This document shows positions 10,628 through 19,257 of a stretch of 51,618 nt of DNA, one piece after another; position 1 is the first letter of the stretch, and the number at the start of each line of letters is the position of its first letter. The stretch is taken from contig NZ_JAGMUJ010000025.1 of NCBI RefSeq assembly GCF_019049255.1, positions 1 to 51,618 on the forward strand, in the 5' to 3' direction. A model generated the notes under the pieces. That model was not told the origin of the DNA, searched no databases, and saw nothing but the letters and a program-made list of their open reading frames with translations. Source of the stretch: Streptomyces sp. AC558_RSS880 (GTDB lineage Bacteria > Actinomycetota > Actinomycetes > Streptomycetales > Streptomycetaceae). The position numbers and the translations under genes are program-made.

Positions 10628-11476
10628 TCAGGGAACGCGCGCGACGAGGTACCGGAACACGTTCGGCATCCACACGGTCCCGTCCTGCCGCTGGTACGGG
10701 TGCAGGGCCTCCGCCAGCTCCTTGTCGACCTGCGCCTGGTCCGTGGCCGTGACCGCCGGGTCGAACAGCCCGGTCGACTTCAGCCCCCGTACCGCGCTGT
10801 CCGCGTCGGCGTAGCCGAAGGGGCAGGCCACCCGCCCGGAGCCGTCCGGCCGCAGCCCCGCCCGCGCGGCGACCCGCTCCAGGTCGTCGCGGTCCGTGGG
10901 GCGCCAGGTGCCCGCGCCGCGCAGCGGCTCCGCCAGCTTGGCGGCCACCCGGAGCACGGACGCCGTGGCGCATCGCTCCGGCGGACCCCAGCCGGCCAGC
11001 ACCACGGCCGCTCCGCGCCCGGCGAGCGGCACCGCCTCGGCGAGCAGATCGGCCAGCCTCTCCGCGTCGCCCGCGAGGCAGCCGATCGGCTCGAAGGCGG
11101 TCACCACGGTGTACGCGTCCGTGCGAGCGGCCTGTGCGGGCGCGCCGTGCACGATCCGGGTGTCGTCACGCGCGCGTGCGTCCCGCTCGTCGGGCAGCAA
11201 CCGCTCCCGTGCGAGGGCCAGCCGGTCGGCACAGGTGTCGACACCGGTGACCGCGGCGCCGCGCGAGGCCGCCATCAGCAGGGCCAGCCCGGAACCGCAG
11301 CCGAGGCCGAGCAGTCGTGTCGCGGGTCCCACGTCCAGTCGCTCGTAGACGGCCTCGTAGAGCGGTACGAGCATCCGCTCCTGGATCTCGGACCAGTCAC
11401 GCGCGCGTGCACGCAGGTCCACACGGGGGACGGCCCCCGTGCGAGGCGGGTGCTGCCGCACGAGCGTAGGTGTCAT
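10628..11476 (-). CDS. Putative class I SAM-dependent methyltransferase
   Basis: 282 aa from ATG 11476. The SAM-binding motif I is LLGLGCGSGLALLMAASRG near residue 60, followed by an acidic GVDTCADRL at the end of strand 2, a Rossmann-fold methyltransferase pattern. The C-terminal part (FGYADADSAVRGL, then a helical tail) resembles the UbiE-like group. The substrate is unknown. An alternative TTG start five codons upstream would introduce a rare TTA leucine codon near the N terminus. ATG is therefore preferred, although neither start has a strong ribosome site. The gene is convergent with ffh and shares its terminator. Confidence 0.8.
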   Translation of the reverse strand: MTPTLVRQHPPRTGAVPRVDLRARARDWSEIQERMLVPLYEAVYERLDVGPATRLLGLGCGSGLALLMAASRGAAVTGVDTCADRLALARERLLPDERDARARDDTRIVHGAPAQAARTDAYTVVTAFEPIGCLAGDAERLADLLAEAVPLAGRGAAVVLAGWGPPERCATASVLRVAAKLAEPLRGAGTWRPTDRDDLERVAARAGLRPDGSGRVACPFGYADADSAVRGLKSTGLFDPAVTATDQAQVDKELAEALHPYQRQDGTVWMPNVFRYLVARVP

Positions 11477-12061
11477 AGGTAAGCGCCCCAATCAGCCGAG
11501 AGTTGCCGCAGTGCCCGATTCCCTGGCCCCCGTGCAGTGCGCCCCGCACACCCCCCGTATGCCAGGAAACTCCGCCCTCGTCGTGTCGTCCAGTGGAATG
11601 CGGCGGCGGTTGGCAGTCGGCTTGTGCCAGTGGCAAGAATTCACATTCCGGTAATCCCGGGCCGCCCGGTCCGCCATGACGAAGGCACCCGTACGCCGAT
11701 TCCGGCCAAGGTCGACGAAGCCGGGAGCGGCTTGTGGCGGGGCGATGCGCGGCCGCGAGGGCGGACCCGGTAACGTCGCGCCCGTGGCGTGCCCGCCGAG
11801 CCGGACGCCGTGTCTCCGCGAGAGCGACCGAAACGCCTCTTGCGCATCCGCGAGCCTCACGCGCACCGGCGTGCCGAGACCGCTTACGCGCGGGGGCGTA
11901 CGTCAGCCTACGCACCACCTTGAGGTGAGCTGCGAGGCTTCTCCGCAGATCAGCGCACCCGTACTCGTCAGGACGCATCAGCGGCAACTGACGGGTACGT
12001 GCAAATTATTTGGGATGCCCCGGAATCGGAACACAGGGACACCCAGGCTCGTTGTCGTTAC
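11477..12061. promoter_or_regulatory. 585-nt divergent intergenic region
   Basis: This separates the minus-strand methyltransferase from the plus-strand SprT-like gene. Open frames exist on both strands (for example minus 11492-11866), but none has a recognisable product or a ribosome site. An 11-nt perfect palindrome, TGCCAGTGGCA, is at 11625-11635 with a related TTGGCAG half-site about 10 nt before it; this could be an operator for the methyltransferase gene. Bases 12000-12015 are unusually AT-rich (CAAATTATTTGG) and may be the promoter of the downstream gene. Confidence 0.4.
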
Positions 12062-12661
12062 GTGAGCACGACACAGACACCACCTGTTCTCGCCGCAGAG
12101 CTGGCGCAGGCGTGGGCCGACATTCAGCGGTACCACCCCGAGCTGCCCGATCTTGCCGCGCCCGAGTCCCTGATCGGGGAGTCGTCGTCCGCGTGCGGTC
12201 ACGAACTCTCCTTCGAACGACTGCTGCACGAGGCAGTCCACGGCGTCGCCGCCGCGCGCGGCGTACGCGACACATCCCGCGCCGGCCGCTACCACAACCG
12301 CAGATTCCTCGCGATCGCCGAGGAACTGGGCCTGGACCACCCCGAGGAGCCGCACCCCAGCAGCGGCTTCTCACTGGTCACGCTCACTCCCGAGGCGAAG
12401 CGCCGCTACCGTCCGACGACGGAACGCCTCCAGCGCGCCCTGAAGGCCCACTCCGCGGCGACCGCGGGCGACACGGCCCGCAGCTTCCGCGGCCCGGCCG
12501 CCCGGCACGGCTCCTCCGGGGGCGGCGTCCGCGTCAAGGCCGTCTGCGACTGCGGCCGCAACGTCCGCGTCGTTCCCTCGGTCCTCGCCCAGGCCCCCAT
12601 CGTCTGCGGCGGCTGCGGGAAGCCCTTCCGCATCCCGGAAGTGGTGGCAGCGGCGAGCTGA
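12062..12661 (+). CDS. SprT-like zinc metallopeptidase-fold protein with C-terminal zinc ribbon
   Basis: 199 aa from GTG 12062 (VSTTQTPPVLAAEL). Residues ~55-95 contain LLHEAVHGVAAARG, a consensus HExxH zinc motif. Further on, RYHNRRFLAIAEELGL matches the third zinc ligand and helix typical of SprT/Spartan-like proteins. The C-terminal 40 residues carry a CxCG...CGGCGKPF zinc ribbon, which SprT proteins also have. SprT/Spartan family members degrade DNA-protein crosslinks in eukaryotes; bacterial roles are less clear. Usual annotation would be hypothetical protein. The family call is by motif reading, and proteolytic activity is inferred. Confidence 0.7.
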   Translation: MSTTQTPPVLAAELAQAWADIQRYHPELPDLAAPESLIGESSSACGHELSFERLLHEAVHGVAAARGVRDTSRAGRYHNRRFLAIAEELGLDHPEEPHPSSGFSLVTLTPEAKRRYRPTTERLQRALKAHSAATAGDTARSFRGPAARHGSSGGGVRVKAVCDCGRNVRVVPSVLAQAPIVCGGCGKPFRIPEVVAAAS

Positions 12662-13057
12662 TCGTCCCCGGCATCTCGTGGGTGCCGGAGACACGGGGTG
12701 CCGTCGCACGCGCCGCCCCTGCGGGCAGTCGTGCCGCCCCCTCCAGGGCCTGGGGGCACCCCCAGGGAGCTGGGGGTGCCCCCTTCACTGGGGGTGCCCC
12801 CTTCGGAGGAGGCACCCCGCAGGCGCCGGGCTGTGCGGCTCACTCCCGGTCCGCACCACCGCCGGGTGTCCCTGAAGCACGCTCACCCCCGCCGAACAAG
12901 CCCCGCAGGGTGTGGCACAATGGCTAGCTGTACTCGACAGTCGCACAGGACCCCTCTCTCCTCCGGCTGACGCGTCCATCGGGCACTCGGGTACCGCAAC
13001 CCCACGCGGCACATCCCGCCGTGCCCAACCACGTCAATTTCAGGAGAACCCACTCCC
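12662..13057. promoter_or_regulatory. 396-nt region upstream of rpsP with palindrome cluster and promoter
   Basis: Bases 12745-12820 hold GC palindromes (listed separately) that may terminate the SprT-like gene. Downstream, GGCACAAT at 12914-12921 is a plausible -10 for the rpsP operon; I see no convincing -35. This would leave a leader of about 130 nt before rpsP, long enough for an autoregulatory ribosomal-protein leader structure, although I cannot identify one by eye. Confidence 0.4.
12750..12805. repeat. Tandem GGGGGTGCCCCC palindromes with a 17-nt direct repeat
   Basis: A near-palindrome CTGGGGGCACCCCCAG (12750-12765) is followed by two tandem copies of CTGGGGGTGCCCCCTTC, starting at 12770 and 12788. 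Each is itself a hairpin. The architecture is like the 1638-1735 cluster. Confidence 0.7.
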
Positions 13058-13477
13058 GTGGCAGTCAAGATCAAGCTGAAGCGTCTGGGCAAGATCCGTT
13101 CGCCTCACTACCGCATCGTCGTCGCCGACTCCCGTACCCGCCGTGACGGCCGGGCCATCGAGGAGATCGGCAAGTACCACCCGACGTACAACCCGTCGGT
13201 GATCGAGGTCGACGGCGAGCGCGTGGCGTACTGGCTCGGTGTCGGCGCCCAGCCGACCGAGCCCGTGCTCGCCATCCTGAAGAAGACCGGCGACTGGCAG
13301 AAGTTCAAGGGCGAGCCCGCCCCGGCTCCGCTGCTGCAGCAGGCCGAGAAGCCCGCCCGCCCGTCCTTCGAGGCGCTCGGCGGCGAGGACGAGGGCAAGG
13401 GTGAGGCGATCACCCAGAAGAAGAAGGCTGAGAAGAAGGACGAGGCCGCCGCCGAGTCCGCGTCGACCGAGGCCTGA
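13058..13477 (+). CDS. rpsP: 30S ribosomal protein S16
   Basis: 139 aa beginning [20 protein letters not shown], the S16 signature. GTG 13058 follows CAGGAG by about 10 nt. The core S16 fold ends near residue 90. The rest is a Lys/Glu/Ala-rich extension ([14 protein letters not shown]) common in actinobacteria. It is the first gene of the rpsP-KH-rimM-trmD cluster, and the KH gene starts 2 nt after its stop. Confidence 0.97.
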   Translation: MAVKIKLKRLGKIRSPHYRIVVADSRTRRDGRAIEEIGKYHPTYNPSVIEVDGERVAYWLGVGAQPTEPVLAILKKTGDWQKFKGEPAPAPLLQQAEKPARPSFEALGGEDEGKGEAITQKKKAEKKDEAAAESASTEA

Positions 13478-13479
13478 GC

Positions 13480-13719
13480 ATGCTCGAGGAGGCTCTCGAG
13501 CACCTCGTGAAGGGCATCGTCGACAACCCTGACGATGTGCAGGTCGCCTCGCGCAACCTGCGCCGCGGGCGGGTGCTCGAGGTCCGGGTCCACCCGGACG
13601 ACCTCGGCAAGGTGATCGGTCGCAACGGCCGCACCGCACGCGCTCTGCGTACCGTCGTGGGCGCCATCGGCGGCCGCGGTGTCCGCGTCGACCTCGTCGA
13701 CGTGGACCACGTCCGCTGA
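13480..13719 (+). CDS. khpA: KH-domain RNA-binding protein (KhpA family)
   Basis: 79-aa single KH domain. The GxxG loop is [15 protein letters not shown] near residues 44-58. KhpA proteins bind RNA as homo- or heterodimers with KhpB and influence cell division and RNA fate in Gram-positive bacteria. The gene sits between rpsP and rimM, the conserved location, and is almost certainly cotranscribed and possibly coupled to rpsP (2-nt gap). Confidence 0.93.
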   Translation: MLEEALEHLVKGIVDNPDDVQVASRNLRRGRVLEVRVHPDDLGKVIGRNGRTARALRTVVGAIGGRGVRVDLVDVDHVR

Positions 13720-13828
13720 CGCCGAACGCAGCACCGGCTCGGGCCGGGGAAGGCCACTGGGCCGTCCCCGGCCCGCAGTCGTACGAGCCGTGAGCGGCTC
13801 GTCGCAGTTCGACAGGAGATCAAGCACA

Positions 13829-14380
13829 GTGCAGCTGGTAGTCGCGCGCATCGGCCGCGCCCATGGCATCAAGGGCGAGGTCACCGTGGAGGTCCGCACC
13901 GACGAACCGGAGCTGAGGCTCGGGCCCGGCGCCGTCCTGACCACCGACCCCGCCTCCGTCGGGCCGCTCACCATCGAGACCGGCCGCGTCCACAGCGGCC
14001 GCCTCCTGCTGCGCTTCGAGGGCGTCCACGACCGCAACGGCGCCGAGGCCCTGCGCAACACCCTCCTCATCGCCGACGTCGACCCGGACGAGCGGCCCGA
14101 GGACGAGGACGAGTACTACGACCACCAGCTGATCGACCTCGACGTCGTCACGCGGGACGGTGAGCAGGTCGGCCGGATCACCGAGATCTCGCACCTGCCC
14201 ACCCAGGACCTCTTCGTGGTCGAGCGCCCCGACGGCACCGAGGTGTACGTGCCGTTCGTCGAGGAGATCGTCACCGAGATCGACCTGGAGGAGCAGCGGG
14301 CCGTCATCGACCCGCCGCCGGGTCTGATCGACGACCGGGCTGAGGTCGCCTCCTCCCGGGACTCCGGAGACGAGGCGTGA
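13829..14380 (+). CDS. rimM: 16S rRNA processing protein RimM
   Basis: 183 aa from GTG 13829, with AGGAGA 9 nt upstream; the frame is open upstream but [20 protein letters not shown] is the family N terminus. The RimM N-domain is followed by a PRC-barrel ([20 protein letters not shown], from about residue 94), which binds S19 during 30S head maturation. The stop overlaps the trmD start by one base (TGATG). Confidence 0.95.
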   Translation: MQLVVARIGRAHGIKGEVTVEVRTDEPELRLGPGAVLTTDPASVGPLTIETGRVHSGRLLLRFEGVHDRNGAEALRNTLLIADVDPDERPEDEDEYYDHQLIDLDVVTRDGEQVGRITEISHLPTQDLFVVERPDGTEVYVPFVEEIVTEIDLEEQRAVIDPPPGLIDDRAEVASSRDSGDEA

Positions 14381-15213
14381 TGCGGCTCGACGTCGTCACG
14401 ATCTTCCCGGAGTACCTGGAGCCGCTGAACGTCTCCCTCGTGGGCAAGGCACGCGCGCGTGGACAGCTGAACGTGCACGTGCACGACCTGCGCGACTGGA
14501 CCTACGACCGGCACAACACCGTCGACGACACCCCGTACGGCGGTGGCCCCGGCATGGTCATGAAGACCGAGCCGTGGGGCGACGCGCTCGACTCGGTCCT
14601 GGCGGACGGCTACGAGACCGGCTCCCGCGAGCCGGCCCTGATCGTCCCCACCCCCAGCGGCCGCCCCTTCACCCAGGAACTCGCGGTCCAGCTCTCCGAG
14701 CGCCCCTGGCTGGTCTTCACCCCGGCCCGCTACGAGGGCATCGACCGCCGCGTCATCGACGAGTACGCCACCCGGATGCCCGTGTACGAGGTGTCCATCG
14801 GCGACTATGTGCTGGCCGGCGGCGAGGCGGCGGTCCTCGTCGTCACGGAGGCCGTCGCACGGCTGCTCCCCGGCGTCCTCGGCAACGCCGAGTCGCACCG
14901 CGACGACTCCTTCGCCCCCGGGGCCATGGCGAGCCTTCTGGAGGGGCCCGTCCACACCAAGCCGCCGCAGTGGCGCGGGCGCGGCATCCCGGACGTGCTG
15001 CTCAGCGGCCACCACGGGAAGATCGCCCGCTGGCGGCGCGACGAGGCGCTGCGCCGGACCACCGCCCACCGGCCCGACCTCATCGAGCGCTGCGATCCCA
15101 AGGCGTTCGACAAGAAGGACCGCGAGATGCTGTCCATCCTGGGCTGGGAACCGGATCCCGCCGGCGAGCCGTACGGCCGATTTTGGCGCAGGACCGACGG
15201 CGTGGAAGAATAG
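14380..15213 (+). CDS. trmD: tRNA (guanine-N1)-methyltransferase TrmD
   Basis: 277-aa SPOUT-class enzyme that makes m1G37 in tRNA and prevents frameshifting. It begins [12 protein letters not shown]. The knot region has VSIGDYVLAGGEAAVLV near residue 135, and SHRDDSF and GPVHTKPPQWRG follow. ATG 14380 shares its A with the rimM stop; a GTG three bases upstream is an alternative start that would add one residue. Confidence 0.97.
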   Translation: MRLDVVTIFPEYLEPLNVSLVGKARARGQLNVHVHDLRDWTYDRHNTVDDTPYGGGPGMVMKTEPWGDALDSVLADGYETGSREPALIVPTPSGRPFTQELAVQLSERPWLVFTPARYEGIDRRVIDEYATRMPVYEVSIGDYVLAGGEAAVLVVTEAVARLLPGVLGNAESHRDDSFAPGAMASLLEGPVHTKPPQWRGRGIPDVLLSGHHGKIARWRRDEALRRTTAHRPDLIERCDPKAFDKKDREMLSILGWEPDPAGEPYGRFWRRTDGVEE

Positions 15214-15346
15214 GCCGCTGCTGTGCGTCGTCCGGAGTGCGCCCCTGCCGCAGGGGGACACGACGCCCGTCCCGAAACGCACGGCTCTGACTCCAGCCTC
15301 TAGTTGCCGTTGATGACCTGCGGCATCAGCGAAGAAAGCAGACGAA

Positions 15347-15697
15347 ATGTCTCACCTGCTCGACTCCGTCGACTCCGCGTCGCTGCGCAGCGACGTCCCC
15401 GCCTTCCGTCCCGGCGACACCGTCAACGTCCACGTGCGCGTCATCGAGGGCAACCGCTCCCGTGTGCAGCAGTTCAAGGGCGTGGTCATCCGCCGCCAGG
15501 GCGCCGGCGTGCGCGAGACCTTCACGGTCCGCAAGGTCTCCTTCTCCGTCGGCGTCGAGCGCACCTTCCCGGTGCACACCCCGATCGTGGAGAAGATCGA
15601 GCTCGTCACCCGCGGTGACGTCCGTCGCGCCAAGCTGTACTACCTGCGCGAGCTGCGCGGCAAGGCGGCGAAGATCAAGGAGAAGCGCGAGAACTGA
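15347..15697 (+). CDS. rplS: 50S ribosomal protein L19
   Basis: 116-aa L19 with the signature [20 protein letters not shown] and the C-terminal [21 protein letters not shown]. It sits at the 30S-50S interface. It lies 133 nt after trmD; that gap may hold its own promoter or a leader, but none is clear. The sip genes follow directly. Confidence 0.97.
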   Translation: MSHLLDSVDSASLRSDVPAFRPGDTVNVHVRVIEGNRSRVQQFKGVVIRRQGAGVRETFTVRKVSFSVGVERTFPVHTPIVEKIELVTRGDVRRAKLYYLRELRGKAAKIKEKREN

Positions 15698-15701
15698 GCG
15701 C

Positions 15702-15733
15702 TTTACCGGCGTCATATCGCGGCCGGATAGCAT
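15702..15733 (+). promoter_or_regulatory. Putative promoter of the sipWXY operon
   Basis: TAGCAT at 15728-15733 is a good -10, 9 nt before the sipW ATG; the -35 is weak (TTTACC region, 19-20 nt upstream). No Shine-Dalgarno is seen, so the transcript would be nearly leaderless. Confidence 0.5.
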
Positions 15734-15742
15734 CTGGCCCCG

Positions 15743-16474
15743 ATGGACACCGAAGCACAGCCGACGGAGCGCGACCGCTCCCTCCCCCCGGCCGGACCCG
15801 AGAACACTTCGGGGACGGCGGGGCCGGAGGGGCGGTCGCGTTCCGCTTTGGTGTCGCGCCTCACGCGATGGCTGCCCGGCGGGCGGATTACCCTGACCCT
15901 GTTGCTCTGTCTGCTGTTCCCGCTGGCGTTGAACGCGTTCGTGGCGCGGCCGTTCCAGATCCCCAGCGGATCGATGGAACACGGATTGAGGGTCGGGGAC
16001 CGCGTGCTCGTAAACAAGGTGGCATACCGCTTCGGCACCGGGCCGCAGCGCGGTGACGTGATCGTGTTCGACGGCACCGGGTATTTCGGTGACGCCGACT
16101 ACGTCAAACGGGTCGTCGGGGTGGGCGGGGACCACGTGGTCTGCTGCGACGGGGAGGGGAGGCTCCGGGTGAACGGCCGGTCGGTCGACGAGTCGGGCTT
16201 CCTGTTCCCCGGTGACAGTCCCTCCACGGTCTCCTTCGACGTCGTCGTGCCCGACGGGCGCCTGTTCGTCCTCGGGGACCACCGCAGCGATTCGAGCGAC
16301 TCCCGTGACCACCTCGGCTCACCCGGCGGCGGCATGATCCCCGTCGACAGCGTGATCGGCCGCGTCGACGGGATCGTCTGGCCCTTCGGCCGCGCCACCC
16401 GGCTGCACCGGCCCGACGCCTACGCGCGCGTGCCCGACCCGGCGACGAACGCGGCGGAGGGCACCCATGGGTAA
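15743..16474 (+). CDS. sipW: Type I signal peptidase SipW
   Basis: 243-aa membrane-bound Ser/Lys protease that removes signal peptides from exported preproteins. One N-terminal transmembrane segment (~residues 49-68) precedes the active site. The nucleophile is Ser77 in IPSGSMEHGL and the general base is Lys122 in VKRVVGVGGD; GDHRSDSSDSRDH is the last conserved box. It is first of four adjacent paralogues, and its stop lies inside the sipX start region (8-nt overlap). In S. lividans sipW-X-Y form one operon (literature). Unlike SipX it has no obvious C-terminal transmembrane segment. Confidence 0.93.
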   Translation: MDTEAQPTERDRSLPPAGPENTSGTAGPEGRSRSALVSRLTRWLPGGRITLTLLLCLLFPLALNAFVARPFQIPSGSMEHGLRVGDRVLVNKVAYRFGTGPQRGDVIVFDGTGYFGDADYVKRVVGVGGDHVVCCDGEGRLRVNGRSVDESGFLFPGDSPSTVSFDVVVPDGRLFVLGDHRSDSSDSRDHLGSPGGGMIPVDSVIGRVDGIVWPFGRATRLHRPDAYARVPDPATNAAEGTHG

Positions 16475-17534
16475 CCGCGGCAAACCGCGCGGCGCCCCGG
16501 ACAGCGCCGCGGAGAATCTGCTGCCCACCGGTTCCCGCCGCGCGTCCGGGCCGGCCCCCGGACGAAGCCGGGCCGAACGGCGCAAGCTCCAGCGCAAGGT
16601 CAAGCGGCGCCGCAGGCGCAGCGCCGTCAAGGAGATCCCCCTCCTCGTGGGTGTCGCCGTCGTGATAGCGCTGGTGCTGAAGACGTTCCTCGTCCAGGCC
16701 TTCGTCATCCCGTCCGGCTCCATGGAGCAGACGATCCGGATCGGCGACCGGGTGCTGGTCGACAAGCTCACCCCGTGGTTCGGCTCCAAGCCGCAGCGCG
16801 GGGACGTCGTCGTGTTCAAGGACCCCGGCGGCTGGCTCCAGGACGAGCAGACCACGCCGCAGAAGGACGACCCCGTCGGGATCAAGCAGATCAAGGACGG
16901 GCTCACCTTCATCGGACTGCTGCCGTCCGAGAACGAGAAGGACCTGATCAAGCGGGTCGTCGGCGTCGGCGGCGACCGCGTCCAGTGCTGCGACAAGCAG
17001 GGCCGGGTCACCGTCAACGGCGTTCCCCTGAACGAGGACTACCTGTATCCCGGCAACGCCCCGTCCACGACTCCGTTCGACGTCACCGTCCCCGAGGGAC
17101 GGCTGTGGGTGATGGGCGACCACCGCGCGAACTCCGCCGACTCCCGCACCCACCAGGACACCGACTACGGCGGCACCGTCTCCGAGGACGAGGTGGTGGG
17201 CCGGGCCGTGGTCATCGCCTGGCCGCTCGGCCACTGGAGCACGCTGGAGGAGCCGACGACCTACGCGTCCGTGTCGGACTCGGCGTCCGGGTCGACCGCT
17301 GCCGCCCCGCTGTCGCATAGGGTTGCCCCGGACGATCCCGATGGAATGGTCCAGCTCCCGAGCCCTGCGGAACTCCCGCTCGTTATGGGAGTGGTGGGCC
17401 TGCGCCGGGCATGGTGCGGGCGGCGGCAGAGAGTGAGGAGTTGGCGTGGGGGATGCGGCGGTTGGCGCACGGTCCGGGCGCGAGGGCGAGGAGCACCGCG
17501 GGCGTCCCGTGGGAGCGGCGGGTCCGGCGGCTGA
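16467..17534 (+). CDS. sipX: Type I signal peptidase SipX
   Basis: 355 aa in the open frame. A basic N-terminal tail (RKLQRKVKRRRRRS) precedes one transmembrane segment (~55-75). Catalytic Ser85 is in IPSGSMEQTI and Lys162 is in LIKRVVGVGG; GDHRANSADSRTHQD follows. A short hydrophobic segment near residue 300 (LPLVMGVVGL) is followed by an Arg/Gly-rich tail encoded in the 89 nt shared with sipY. The frame has no earlier stop, so the overlap is real at sequence level. Confidence 0.9.
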   Translation: MGNRGKPRGAPDSAAENLLPTGSRRASGPAPGRSRAERRKLQRKVKRRRRRSAVKEIPLLVGVAVVIALVLKTFLVQAFVIPSGSMEQTIRIGDRVLVDKLTPWFGSKPQRGDVVVFKDPGGWLQDEQTTPQKDDPVGIKQIKDGLTFIGLLPSENEKDLIKRVVGVGGDRVQCCDKQGRVTVNGVPLNEDYLYPGNAPSTTPFDVTVPEGRLWVMGDHRANSADSRTHQDTDYGGTVSEDEVVGRAVVIAWPLGHWSTLEEPTTYASVSDSASGSTAAAPLSHRVAPDDPDGMVQLPSPAELPLVMGVVGLRRAWCGRRQRVRSWRGGCGGWRTVRARGRGAPRASRGSGGSGG

Positions 17535-18447
17535 CGACTTCGTGACCTCCGGGAACGACTCCCCGGCGGGTGGCGGCGACGGATCCAGGGACGGCACCGG
17601 GGACGATCAGCCCCCCACGGCGCGAGGCGGCTCGGGCGACGGCACCCCCCAGGCGAATCAGCCCCGCTCCTTCTGGAAGGAACTGCCGATCCTGATCGGC
17701 ATCGCGCTGGTGCTGGCGCTGCTGATCAAGACGTTCCTGGTGCAGGCGTTCTCCATTCCCTCCGACTCGATGCAGAACACCCTCCAGCAGGGCGACCGGG
17801 TGCTCGTCGACAAGCTCACCCCCTGGTTCGGCTCCGAGCCCGAGCGCGGTGAGGTCGTCGTCTTCCACGACCCCGACAACTGGCTGGCCGGCGAGCCGAC
17901 GCCCGACCCGAACCTCCTGCAGCAGGCCCTCAGCTGGATCGGTCTGATGCCGTCCGCGGAGGAGAAGGACCTGATCAAGCGGGTCGTCGGAGTCGGCGGT
18001 GACACGATCGAGTGCAAGGGCACCGGCCCGCTGAAGGTCAACGGCATGGCGCTGAACGAGCCCTATGTGTATCCGGGCAACACCCCGTGCAGCCAGGACG
18101 ACCAGGGCGGCCAGTTCAAGGTGAAGGTCCCCGAGGGCCACATCTGGGTCATGGGCGACCACCGGCAGAACTCCCGGGACTCCCGCTACAACCAGGCCGA
18201 CAAGAATCACGGCATGGTGCCCGTGGACAAGGTCGTCGGCCGCGCCGTCGTCATCGCCTGGCCGGTCAACCGCTGGACCAACCTGCCCGTCCCGGACACC
18301 TTCGACCAGCCCGGCCTGGCCGCCGGACCGTCGTCCGCCGCGGTCCTGACGGCCGCGCCCCAGGGACTCGCGCTCGCGGGCGCGGTGCCGCTGGTGCTCT
18401 GGCGGCGCCGGCGGTACGGCGCCGGAGAGGGCCGCCGGGAGGGCTGA
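17446..18447 (+). CDS. sipY: Type I signal peptidase SipY
   Basis: 333 aa from GTG 17446, preceded by GAGGAG. A long acidic, Gly-rich disordered N terminus (~70 aa) precedes a transmembrane segment (PILIGIALVLALLIKTFL). Catalytic Ser108 is in IPSDSMQNTL, with Asp in place of the usual Gly before Ser, and Lys178 is in LIKRVVGVGG. A C-terminal hydrophobic segment (LALAGAVPLVLW) and an Arg-rich tail suggest a second membrane anchor. The start lies inside sipX. In S. lividans SipY is the major peptidase (literature). Confidence 0.92.
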   Translation: MGDAAVGARSGREGEEHRGRPVGAAGPAADDFVTSGNDSPAGGGDGSRDGTGDDQPPTARGGSGDGTPQANQPRSFWKELPILIGIALVLALLIKTFLVQAFSIPSDSMQNTLQQGDRVLVDKLTPWFGSEPERGEVVVFHDPDNWLAGEPTPDPNLLQQALSWIGLMPSAEEKDLIKRVVGVGGDTIECKGTGPLKVNGMALNEPYVYPGNTPCSQDDQGGQFKVKVPEGHIWVMGDHRQNSRDSRYNQADKNHGMVPVDKVVGRAVVIAWPVNRWTNLPVPDTFDQPGLAAGPSSAAVLTAAPQGLALAGAVPLVLWRRRRYGAGEGRREG

Positions 18448-18473
18448 CCCGGTCCGGTACCGCCGGGTAGGGT
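18444..18473 (+). promoter_or_regulatory. sipZ promoter overlapping the sipY stop
   Basis: CTGACC (18444-18449), an 18-nt spacer and TAGGGT (18468-18473). The -10 ends 7 nt before the sipZ ATG, the geometry of a leaderless transcript. This agrees with reports that sipZ heads a separate operon in S. lividans. Confidence 0.65.
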
Positions 18474-18480
18474 GCCGCCC

Positions 18481-19257
18481 ATGAGTGGTCAGAGCACGAC
18501 GCGCACGGTCCCCGGCAACGGCGGCCCGGGCACCGCCCGGGCGGGTGGCCGAACCGGGCAGCGGCTGTCCGGGCTGGCCGTGGCCCTGGGCATGGTGCTG
18601 TTCCTCGGCGGATTCGTCTGGGGAGCGGTGCTGTACCGGCCGTACACCGTGCCCACCCCGTCGATGGCGCCGACGATCGGTGCCGGTGACCGGGTACTGG
18701 CCGAGCGCATCGACGGTGGCGACGTCCGCCGCGGTGACGTCATCGTCTTCACGGACGCGACCTGGTCGAACACCCCCATGGTGAAGCGGGTGGTCGCCGT
18801 CGGCGGTGACACGGTCTCCTGCTGCCGGGACGGCAAGCTGGAGGTCAACGGCAAGGAGATCGACGAGCCGTACCTCGCCGGGGGCACGGCGGCCGAGTTC
18901 GGCGCCATCCCCGAGGTGACCGTGCCGGAGGGGCGTCTGTTCCTGCTCGGTGACGAGCGCTCCGGGTCGCTGGACTCCACGGCCCATCTGACCGACGCCG
19001 CCGGCGGCACCGTCTCCCGTGGCGCGGTCCAGGCCAGGGTCGACGCCGTGGTCTGGCCGATGAACGGCATGCTCGAGGCGCCCACCGGCTTCGAACAGCT
19101 CGGTGCGCTCTCCTCGCCGGGGCCGCTCAGGACCGTCGTCGCGCTGGTGATCGCCGGTGCCGTGCTCATTCTCGGCGGGGCCGCGTACGGTCCCTTCGCC
19201 AAGCGGGCGGGCGCGTCCCGGACCCGGGCCGACGTGGGGACCGCCGGTGCCCGCTGA
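18481..19257 (+). CDS. sipZ: Type I signal peptidase SipZ
   Basis: 258 aa from ATG 18481, chosen over an upstream GTG because a TAGGGT -10 places the transcription start at or near the ATG. There is an N-terminal transmembrane segment (LAVALGMVLFLGGFVWGAV) and a C-terminal one (TVVALVIAGAVLILGGAAYG). Ser61 in VPTPSMAPTI and Lys102 in MVKRVVAVGGD form the dyad. It is more divergent from the other three in the substrate-binding loops. The stop overlaps the Nudix gene start by 11 nt. Confidence 0.92.
   Translation: MSGQSTTRTVPGNGGPGTARAGGRTGQRLSGLAVALGMVLFLGGFVWGAVLYRPYTVPTPSMAPTIGAGDRVLAERIDGGDVRRGDVIVFTDATWSNTPMVKRVVAVGGDTVSCCRDGKLEVNGKEIDEPYLAGGTAAEFGAIPEVTVPEGRLFLLGDERSGSLDSTAHLTDAAGGTVSRGAVQARVDAVVWPMNGMLEAPTGFEQLGALSSPGPLRTVVALVIAGAVLILGGAAYGPFAKRAGASRTRADVGTAGAR

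Noticed and set aside
11492..11866. Minus-strand 124-aa frame in the 585-nt gap
   Set aside because: No family resemblance, no ribosome site, and it would occupy the probable promoter region of the methyltransferase gene.
12745..12805. Possible CRISPR array
   Set aside because: The repeats are palindromic tandem units of 17-18 nt with no spacers, and no cas genes are present.
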